This document shows positions 57,673-64,000 of a DNA stretch of 64,000 nt, one piece after another. Position 1 is the stretch's first letter. Each line of letters opens with the position of its first letter. This DNA is from Alphaproteobacteria bacterium HGW-Alphaproteobacteria-18 (GTDB taxonomy: Bacteria > Pseudomonadota > Alphaproteobacteria > Caulobacterales > Hyphomonadaceae). The translations under genes and the position numbers were made by a program. The stretch covers positions 361,825 through 425,824 of the forward strand of contig PHEH01000001.1 in NCBI GenBank assembly GCA_002841155.1, read 5' to 3'. Under the pieces are notes generated by a model. The model was not told the DNA's origin. It saw only the letters and a list, made by a program, of their open reading frames with translations, and did not search any database.

Positions 57673-59133
57673 ATGTCCGTCGTTACTCGATTTGCCCCAT
57701 CCCCAACGGGAATGCTGCACATTGGAGGCGCTCGCACGGCACTTTTCAACTATTTGTTTGCACGCCGGAATGGTGGGCGGTTTCTCCTGAGAATTGAGGA
57801 CACTGATCGGGAGCGGTCTACCCAGGAGGCAACCGACGCCATCCTCGATGCAATGAACTGGCTCGGCCTGATACCTGATGAACCGCCGATCATGCAGTCC
57901 GCTCAAGTTGAGCGTCATGCGGCAGTCGCCCATGATATGGTTTCCCGCGGCACGGCTTTCCGCTGTTACGTAACCTCCGAGGAGCTACAAGCGCGCCGGG
58001 ATCTTGGTGAAGAGAAACGCCTAGCTGCCAGGCAGGAGGGTATCAGTGATGCTGAACGTGAAGCACTTCTCGCAGGCGCTTCGCAGCTTCTGGCACCCTT
58101 CCGCTCGCCTTACAGGGATGGCGCCCCAGCTCCTTCTACCGACGCCCCCTTTACCGTACGCCTCAGGGCCCCCGAAAGCGGCCCCAGGACCATAAACGAT
58201 GGCGTACAGGGGATCGTTACGATTGACGCATCAGAGATTGATGATCTGGTCATGCTCCGCGCCGATGGCACGCCCACCTACATGCTCGCAGTCGTAGTTG
58301 ACGATCACGATATGGAGGTGACCCACGTTATCCGGGGGGACGATCATCTCCGGAACACATTCCGCCAAGTCCCGATCTATGAGGCTATGGGCTGGACTGT
58401 ACCTGAATTCTCCCATGTACCGATGATACATGGGAATGATGGGGCGAAACTCTCGAAGCGGCATGGCGCCCTATCGACTACAGCCTATCGCGACATGGGC
58501 TACCTGCCAGAGGCCATGAAGGCCTACCTCCTGCGTCTTGGCTGGAGTCATGGCGATCAGGAAATTTTCACCGACGAAGAGGCAATCCGGCTTTTCGATG
58601 TTTCGGGTATCAACAAGGCCCCGGCCCGTCTGGATCTCGAAAAGCTGGCCACGGTGAACGCCCACTTCATTCGACAGGCTGATGATGCGCGTTTGTTTGA
58701 CCTGATTTGTCCCATTCTGTCTTCAACTGATACCTTGACCCCTGTGGAAATCGAGCGAATCCGGAACGCCCTGCCCCATATGAAAGACCGCGGATCGACC
58801 TTGATTGAGCTTGCTACAGCTTTTGACTTCCTCAAGGTAAGGCGCCCTATCGAACTGAGTAAGAATTCTCGTAAGGCCTTGTCTGACGAAGGAAAACTCC
58901 GTCTTAAGGGACTGCAAGGTGAACTGCAGCGAATGTCGCAGTGGTCAGGCGCTAGCATTTCGGAAACGATAAAGTCATATTGCACCGCAACAGGCCTATC
59001 GATGGGGCAGATAGGTCCGCCGCTCAGAGCCGCACTTACTGGCGGGCTTCCAGCACCGGATCTTGCTCCGGTTATGGAATGGCTTGGCCAGGAAGAGACG
59101 CTCGCACGAATTGATGACCAACTCGCCGGCTGA
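57673..59133 (+). CDS. gltX: Glutamyl-tRNA synthetase
   Basis: 486-aa class I aminoacyl-tRNA synthetase. The HIGH motif is PSPTGMLHIGGARTALFNYL near residue 9 and the KMSKS motif is GAKLSKRHGA near 256. The C-terminal anticodon-binding domain is helical. Many alphaproteobacteria carry two GltX copies with different tRNA specificity, so discriminating versus non-discriminating type is open. Diverges from comEC across 67 bp and precedes gltA. Confidence 0.96.
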   Translation: MSVVTRFAPSPTGMLHIGGARTALFNYLFARRNGGRFLLRIEDTDRERSTQEATDAILDAMNWLGLIPDEPPIMQSAQVERHAAVAHDMVSRGTAFRCYVTSEELQARRDLGEEKRLAARQEGISDAEREALLAGASQLLAPFRSPYRDGAPAPSTDAPFTVRLRAPESGPRTINDGVQGIVTIDASEIDDLVMLRADGTPTYMLAVVVDDHDMEVTHVIRGDDHLRNTFRQVPIYEAMGWTVPEFSHVPMIHGNDGAKLSKRHGALSTTAYRDMGYLPEAMKAYLLRLGWSHGDQEIFTDEEAIRLFDVSGINKAPARLDLEKLATVNAHFIRQADDARLFDLICPILSSTDTLTPVEIERIRNALPHMKDRGSTLIELATAFDFLKVRRPIELSKNSRKALSDEGKLRLKGLQGELQRMSQWSGASISETIKSYCTATGLSMGQIGPPLRAALTGGLPAPDLAPVMEWLGQEETLARIDDQLAG

Positions 59134-59180
59134 CACGCAAGCCAAAGCCGGCCAACAGACATGAACAGGGTTAGAGGCTG

Positions 59181-60485
59181 ATGGAAAATAAAGTTAAAGA
59201 CGCAGGTACGGCCAAGCTGGAAGTCGGCGGAAAAACGGTCAGCCTACCAGTATATTCGGGCACTCATGGCCCAAATGTTATCGATATCCGCAAGCTCTAT
59301 GCCGAGGTGGACCACTTTACGCTGGATCCTGGTTTTACCTCCACCGGAAGCTGTGAAAGCCAGATTACGTTTATTGATGGCGACGAAGGCATTCTTCTTC
59401 ACCGTGGTTACCCGATCGAGCAGCTTGCCGAGAAGTCCAGCTATCTTGAGCTATGCTACCTGCTGCTCAACGGCGAACTGCCCACCAAGGATGAGTACGA
59501 AGCCTTTGGAAAGGATGTCCGCCAGCACACACTGCTTCACACTCAACAGGATCGCTTCTTTGACGGCTTCCGTCGTGACAGCCACCCTATGGCGATGCTG
59601 ACAGGCGCTGTTGGCGGTATGGCAGCCTTCTATCCTGGCGCAATGGGTAACGAAGACCCGGAAGAGCGCCGTCGCGACTCCATCCGTCTGGTTGCTAAAA
59701 TGCCAACGATCGCAGCGCGCTGCATGAAGTACAATCTGGGCCAAAAGTTCGTTGACCCGCAAAATCGCCTTTCCTACTCGGAAAACTTTCTGAACATGTG
59801 CTTCTCGGTCTCGGCTGAAGACTATGAAGTAAATCCGGTCCTCGCCCGTGCGATGGATCGCTTTTTCATGCTTCACGCTGATCATGAACAGAACGCCTCA
59901 ACATCGACGGTCCGACTTGTCGCGTCTTCGGGCGCACACCCTTTTGCTGCAATCGCGGCCGGCGTAGCCAGCCTTTGGGGGCCTAGCCATGGCGGCGCGA
60001 ACGAAGCCGCACTGCGCCAACTGCGTGAGATCGGTGACATCAGTAACGTTCCCGACTTCGTCAAGAAGGCCAAGGACAAATCCAGCGGCATTCGCCTGAT
60101 GGGCTTTGGTCACCGCGTTTACAAAAACTATGACCCGCGCGCAAAGGTGATGCAGAAAACGGCACATGAAGTGCTCGATGCGCTGGATCTGCGCGATCAT
60201 CCTCTCTTGAAAGTAGCAATGGAACTTGAGCGGATTGCGCTACAAGACGAATATTTCGTCGCAAAGAAACTCTATCCGAACGTGGATTTCTATTCGGGTA
60301 TTATTCTCGAGGCGATGGGCTTCCCAACCAAAATGTTCACGGTTCTCTTCGCCGTAGCGCGGACCGTAGGATGGGTGGCTCAAATGAATGAGATGCTGGA
60401 AGATCCAACTCAGAAAATCGGCCGGCCACGTCAGATTTATACTGGCGCTGCCAAGCGTGATTATGCGCCTATGGTCAATCGCTGA
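59181..60485 (+). CDS. gltA: Citrate synthase
   Basis: 434-aa type II hexameric-type citrate synthase, first step of the TCA cycle. [17 protein letters not shown], catalytic His in [13 protein letters not shown], catalytic His/Asp region [17 protein letters not shown] and C-terminal [14 protein letters not shown]. The 3' end overlaps the convergent lpxB by 25 bp; its terminator lies inside lpxB. Confidence 0.97.
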   Translation: MENKVKDAGTAKLEVGGKTVSLPVYSGTHGPNVIDIRKLYAEVDHFTLDPGFTSTGSCESQITFIDGDEGILLHRGYPIEQLAEKSSYLELCYLLLNGELPTKDEYEAFGKDVRQHTLLHTQQDRFFDGFRRDSHPMAMLTGAVGGMAAFYPGAMGNEDPEERRRDSIRLVAKMPTIAARCMKYNLGQKFVDPQNRLSYSENFLNMCFSVSAEDYEVNPVLARAMDRFFMLHADHEQNASTSTVRLVASSGAHPFAAIAAGVASLWGPSHGGANEAALRQLREIGDISNVPDFVKKAKDKSSGIRLMGFGHRVYKNYDPRAKVMQKTAHEVLDALDLRDHPLLKVAMELERIALQDEYFVAKKLYPNVDFYSGIILEAMGFPTKMFTVLFAVARTVGWVAQMNEMLEDPTQKIGRPRQIYTGAAKRDYAPMVNR

Positions 60486-61642
60486 TCAGCTCTTAACTCA
60501 CTACAGATGGCCCTGGCAGCGAGCACCGCTGCCGGGGTCTTTTCTTTTTGAAGCCGAGTGAGGGCAAGTGCCTGAACTTCACGTTGGCGCTGTAAAGCGC
60601 CCGGCTCTTTAATCCACTCAATAGCCTGATCTGCAACATTGCCGGCGCGCAGCTTAGTCTGAACGAATTCAGGCACTACAGGTGTGTCATCATTGAGAAT
60701 ATTGAGTAGCGTGATGTGTGTCTTCTTGTAGAGCAGCGATCGAGCGAGCGCCCAGGTCACCCAACCGGTCTTGTAAGCAACGATCATAGGCGTTCCCTGC
60801 ATCGCGACTTCACTAGTGACAGTCCCGGAACAGGCAAGCACCAGATCTGCTCCAGCCATCGCGTTGAAACGACACGCCGGATCATTGAGGATGCAGAACT
60901 GTTCAGGCGCCTCGGGAAAAGCGTCTTTAAAAGCATCGATGACGTTTTGCGCTGGCTCGACGAATAAACGGGCACCCGGCAACGCACGTTTCACCAGCAG
61001 GGCCGCCTCAATGAGAGCGGGAGCTACACCTACGATCTCGCTTCTCCTGCTTCCAGGAAGGACAAGAACGGCGATGTCGCCATCCATTAGCCCATGCTGC
61101 CGCCTGAACCCTGCCCGGTCTCCCCGCCCGCCCCGAGAAAGCGCAGGGTTCCCGATTACGGTCGTCTTCAAACCATGCGGCTCATAATAGGGAACTTCGA
61201 TATCATGCATACAGAGCAAATGATCCACCGTAGCAGCGAGCACCTTCGCCCTGCCTGGCCGCGTCGCCCACACTTGTGGACCAATCAGCTTCACGAGGCG
61301 GATATGAGGGGCCCTTGACCGTATGCGCTGGGCCAGTCTGAGCATGAAGCCCCAAGAATCCACGAGAACGACAACCTTGGGGTCTGCAAGCAGAATTGCT
61401 TCCGCCGCAGCGTCAGCCAGCTTGATGACTTCTCCGTAAATCCTGATCCCTTCAAATAGTCCGAGAACTGACAAGGGAGATATGTCAATTGGTGACTGAA
61501 TACCCACCTCAGTGAGCTCCGGTCCGCCAATACCCAGTACACGGAGGTCAGGATGCGCACCCCTCAGTTCTTCAATCACTTCGCGCGCGAGAAGATCACC
61601 CGAGGCTTCCGCAGCAACGAAATACACATCCGCGGCGCTCAT
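60461..61642 (-). CDS. lpxB: Lipid-A-disaccharide synthase
   Basis: 393-aa GT19 glycosyltransferase joining UDP-2,3-diacylglucosamine and lipid X. N-terminal [43 protein letters not shown] near residue 122, [11 protein letters not shown] near 192 and [22 protein letters not shown] near 270. Start overlaps the lpxI stop by 4 bp. Its last 25 bp are shared with gltA on the other strand. Confidence 0.96.
   Translation of the reverse strand: MSAADVYFVAAEASGDLLAREVIEELRGAHPDLRVLGIGGPELTEVGIQSPIDISPLSVLGLFEGIRIYGEVIKLADAAAEAILLADPKVVVLVDSWGFMLRLAQRIRSRAPHIRLVKLIGPQVWATRPGRAKVLAATVDHLLCMHDIEVPYYEPHGLKTTVIGNPALSRGGRGDRAGFRRQHGLMDGDIAVLVLPGSRRSEIVGVAPALIEAALLVKRALPGARLFVEPAQNVIDAFKDAFPEAPEQFCILNDPACRFNAMAGADLVLACSGTVTSEVAMQGTPMIVAYKTGWVTWALARSLLYKKTHITLLNILNDDTPVVPEFVQTKLRAGNVADQAIEWIKEPGALQRQREVQALALTRLQKEKTPAAVLAARAICSELRADQRLTIGA
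60511..60549 (+). terminator. gltA intrinsic terminator, located inside lpxB
   Basis: Eleven-bp stem CCCTGGCAGCG / CGCTGCCGGGG (one G-T pair) with a 5-nt loop AGCAC, followed by TCTTTTCTTTTT. It starts 26 bp after the gltA stop and overlaps the 3' coding part of the opposing lpxB gene. Confidence 0.85.
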
Positions 61643-62487
61643 GATATCCCCAGATCGGGAGGGAAGCCGTAAATGAAAAGTCCGTGTTCCTCAGCGCATT
61701 GCTCCATACGGGCACGATTGAGCATAAGCGCGCCGCCCGCCTCGACGGCAATCCCCGCCAGTCCGGCTGCTGCCGCAAGCTCAATCGTGGATACGCCGGT
61801 AGTTGGAAGATCGATCCGCCTTTCTTGTACAGGCTTGGGGCGCTTGACGAGTACGCCACGGCGCACCTCCGGCGTTCCACGTATGGCCACTGGCAAAAGC
61901 GCGCAACGCCGGAGCATTTCGTCAGTCCCTTCCTGAGCTTCCACCGCGAGAACAAGACCATCGCAGACTACGCAGCCCTGACCGATATCCAATGCACCTG
62001 TGGCGGCAGCAACCTTGGCGGCAATCTGGATGTCCTGCATCATTGATGTGCTAGGATCCGGCCCGGAAATCAGACCTGGAGGAGCAAGGAGACTTGCATG
62101 CGCCGCATCACTACCAATCACACGGAAGCCATTCTTCTCAAATTCTCCGACAAGGACGCGTAATAATGAATCGTCGCCTTTACGCGCCTCAGAAATTACT
62201 TTTGGAAGCAAGGCCAAGCCTTTGAGATCAAGCTTTAAATTCTTGAAATCGGGGCGGCTTACATTGCCGGCAAAGACAACATCTTTGCACCCGGCGGCTT
62301 TCAACCTTTCCATGACGGCGCCGATTTCGCCGAGACCGACAACACTCCCATGAAACTTTTCTAGTCTCGGTTCTTCAAATCCCTTGAGACGTAGAACATA
62401 TACCCCCTGGCCCGTAGCCATAGCATTCTCAGCTATCGCGACCGGTAGCTCTCCCAATCCCGCTATCAAACCCAATGGTGATGTCAT
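61639..62487 (-). CDS. lpxI: UDP-2,3-diacylglucosamine diphosphatase LpxI
   Basis: 282-aa LpxI (DUF1009) enzyme, the alphaproteobacterial replacement for LpxH, making lipid X from UDP-2,3-diacylglucosamine. LGLIAGLGELPVAIAENA start, GCKDVVFAGNVSRPDF near residue 77, GQGCVVCDGLVLAVEAQEGTD near 185 and KRPKPVQERRIDLPTTG near 234. ATG 62487 is used; it lies 4 bp after the lpxA stop. Order lpxA-lpxI-lpxB is conserved. Confidence 0.95.
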   Translation of the reverse strand: MTSPLGLIAGLGELPVAIAENAMATGQGVYVLRLKGFEEPRLEKFHGSVVGLGEIGAVMERLKAAGCKDVVFAGNVSRPDFKNLKLDLKGLALLPKVISEARKGDDSLLRVLVGEFEKNGFRVIGSDAAHASLLAPPGLISGPDPSTSMMQDIQIAAKVAAATGALDIGQGCVVCDGLVLAVEAQEGTDEMLRRCALLPVAIRGTPEVRRGVLVKRPKPVQERRIDLPTTGVSTIELAAAAGLAGIAVEAGGALMLNRARMEQCAEEHGLFIYGFPPDLGIS

Positions 62488-62491
62488 TGCT

Positions 62492-63283
62492 TTAGGCTGG
62501 CTTGCATATCGGGCGATCTCCGCCTTCAAGGATGAAGTTGATCAGCTCCATAGCCAGAGGTTTCCCGGAAAAGTCCCGTGATGCCTGAGCGAGGCGGTCC
62601 TTGAAAAGCCCCTCCCCTTCAAACACAGCTTTGTAGGCCGCCCGGATCTCGTGAAGATCAGATTTGCTGAACCCACGGCGTTTCAATCCGACGGTATTCA
62701 AACCGGCCAGCTTTGCGTGGTTGCCTACGACCGAACCGAACGGGATCACGTCTTCAACGACAATAGCCCCGCCACCAATAAACGCGTTGCGGCCGATACG
62801 ACTGAATTGATGCACCGCTGCGAGCCCACCGAACCACACATTATCACCAACCTCGATATGTCCGGCGAGAGAGACATTATTCGCCATGACGACATTGTTT
62901 CCGATAACGCAGTCATGAGCGACATGAGCGCCAATCATGATGTAGCAGGAGCTTCCGACCTTAGTCAGACCACCATGCTTGGGTATGCCAGTGTGGGCTG
63001 TAGCATATTCGCGGAAGACACTGCCAGAGCCTACTTCCAACCTGGATTCAGGGGTATCGCGCATGCCGATAACCTGGGGGCCACACCCCAAAGCAGCATG
63101 TGGGTAAAGCAGGCAATTCTCACCGAGGGTCGTGTTTCCAGTGACGGAGGCATGAGAGATTAACTCGGTGCCCTGCCCAAGTATGGCGTTCGGCCCAACA
63201 TGGCAGAATGGCCCAACACGAACACCATCGTGTAATACAGCGCCGCTTTCCACAACCGCTGTGGGGTGAACCTCTACGCTCAT
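62492..63283 (-). CDS. lpxA: UDP-N-acetylglucosamine acyltransferase
   Basis: 263-aa left-handed beta-helix trimeric enzyme, first step of lipid A synthesis. Hexapeptide repeats run from VEVHPTAVVESGAVLHDGV to VIPFGSVVGNHAKLAGLNT; the catalytic His is in IGAHVAHDCVIG near residue 120; a C-terminal helical domain follows. The lpxD gene ends 40 bp upstream; no fabZ lies between. Confidence 0.96.
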   Translation of the reverse strand: MSVEVHPTAVVESGAVLHDGVRVGPFCHVGPNAILGQGTELISHASVTGNTTLGENCLLYPHAALGCGPQVIGMRDTPESRLEVGSGSVFREYATAHTGIPKHGGLTKVGSSCYIMIGAHVAHDCVIGNNVVMANNVSLAGHIEVGDNVWFGGLAAVHQFSRIGRNAFIGGGAIVVEDVIPFGSVVGNHAKLAGLNTVGLKRRGFSKSDLHEIRAAYKAVFEGEGLFKDRLAQASRDFSGKPLAMELINFILEGGDRPICKPA

Positions 63284-63323
63284 CGCGAGGACCTTCCTGA
63301 CCTTGTGACGGACAGCCCGTCAA

Positions 63324-64000
63324 TCAACTGGTTTTCTTGGGGTTGGCCTGTTTTTGCAACCATGCGACTTCCCGCATCCATTGCCGTATCGGTTTTGCCG
63401 GTGTTCCGCCCCAGGTTTCTCCGCTTTCCACATTTCTGAATAAGCCGGCGGAAGCAGCCAGACTTACGCGCTCACCTACCTGAACGTGATCAGCAATACC
63501 TACCCTACCACCAAGCATCGAGCCGTCCCCAACGCTCACAGAACCAGAGATACCCCCAAACGCAGCGACGATGACGCCCCGCCCCAAAACAACGTTGTGG
63601 GCAATCTGGCATAGGTTGTCGATCTTGGTCCGTTCACCGATAATAGTGTCTTCGAATACGCCGCGATCGATGCAGCTGTTTGCCCCAATGGTTGCATGAT
63701 CCTGGATGATAACCCGGCCATAGTGAGGCGCGTCCTCAGCCCCCTGAGGCCCGACAAGGACACCGAAACCTGTTTCACCAATTCTTGCGCCAGCCAGTAT
63801 GGTGACGTTGTCGCCAATCAAGGCGCAGTGGATGGACGAATTTGCCCCAATATTCGTGTTGCGGCCGATCTGAACGCCAGGGCCTATAACTGCATTTGCG
63901 CCAATGACTGCAGCCTCTCCAATTGCCGCGCCCGATCCGATAACCGCGCCCGGCTGAATGACCGCATTCGAATGAATTTGAGCCGACTCTGACACATTAC
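63324..64000 (-). CDS. lpxD: UDP-3-O-acylglucosamine N-acyltransferase, 5' end outside window
   Basis: C-terminal ~225 residues of LpxD, the frame remaining open to the window edge, so the N-terminal uridine-binding domain of this roughly 340-aa enzyme is missing only because the window ends. Left-handed beta-helix hexapeptides are continuous; the catalytic His is in [13 protein letters not shown]. The C-terminal [17 protein letters not shown] helix is typical of LpxD. Confidence 0.94.
   Translation of the reverse strand, partial: NVSESAQIHSNAVIQPGAVIGSGAAIGEAAVIGANAVIGPGVQIGRNTNIGANSSIHCALIGDNVTILAGARIGETGFGVLVGPQGAEDAPHYGRVIIQDHATIGANSCIDRGVFEDTIIGERTKIDNLCQIAHNVVLGRGVIVAAFGGISGSVSVGDGSMLGGRVGIADHVQVGERVSLAASAGLFRNVESGETWGGTPAKPIRQWMREVAWLQKQANPKKTS

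Overview
The window looks like chromosomal DNA of a high-GC alphaproteobacterium, most likely a Caulobacterales/Hyphomonadaceae-type organism. This rests on protein sequence character, on conserved alphaproteobacterial gene order (tpiA-secG-pyrG facing ppiD-trpEGDC-lexA, then comEC, gltX, gltA and lpxB-lpxI-lpxA-lpxD) and on an alphaproteobacterial SOS box (GAAC-N7-GAAC) before lexA. No insertion sequence, prophage or CRISPR array was seen. The assignment is by inspection only.

Layout. 1-4524: acyl-CoA and branched-chain acid catabolism (two crotonases, an MmsB-like dehydrogenase, a TIGR03084-like protein, a CoA transferase). 4624-7555: two envelope genes, a membrane-anchored coiled-coil repeat protein with a C-terminal helix-hairpin-helix, and a BON-OmpA protein. 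7556-8303: a non-coding stretch ending in a 10-bp-phased GGACA array and a perfect DnaA box. 8304-21355: a four-frame, 13-kb polyunsaturated-fatty-acid-synthase-like (Pfa) operon read leftward: enoyl reductase, then KS-AT-ACP-ACP, then KR, then KS-CLF-AT-DH-DH. 21550-28844: a serine hydrolase, tRNA-Ser(TGA), cell-wall genes (rlpA, a D,D-carboxypeptidase) and tmk-holB-tatD-metallo-hydrolase. 29140-40990: an unusual hydrolase/flavin reductase fusion, guanine nucleotide genes (guaA, guaB), RNA methyltransferases, ppx, hspQ and hldE. 41075-45943: a photolyase / FAD oxidoreductase / DUF1365 / CFA-like methylase operon behind a near-perfect RpoE-ChrR-type (ECF) promoter. 45963-64000: the conserved housekeeping block, ending in the lipid A genes.

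The most interesting signal is at the ACP/KR junction of the Pfa operon. The KS-AT-ACP-ACP frame stops just after the second ACP. The KR frame is the -1 frame and is open across that stop. At the junction sits a T_TTT_TTT slippery heptamer, a 6-nt spacer (GCCTGA, which contains the stop) and a 14-bp GC-rich stem-loop. That is the textbook geometry of programmed -1 ribosomal frameshifting. It predicts two products from one gene: a 1318-aa KS-AT-ACP2 protein and a 1791-aa KS-AT-ACP2-KR fusion. A homopolymer sequencing error (7 instead of 8 T) is the main alternative.

Two lipid-modifying systems therefore share the window: the Pfa-like secondary lipid synthase and the light/singlet-oxygen-type operon. 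The CFA-like enzyme of the latter lacks two residues that bind bicarbonate in true cyclopropane synthase. No phosphopantetheinyl transferase for the Pfa ACPs is visible here.
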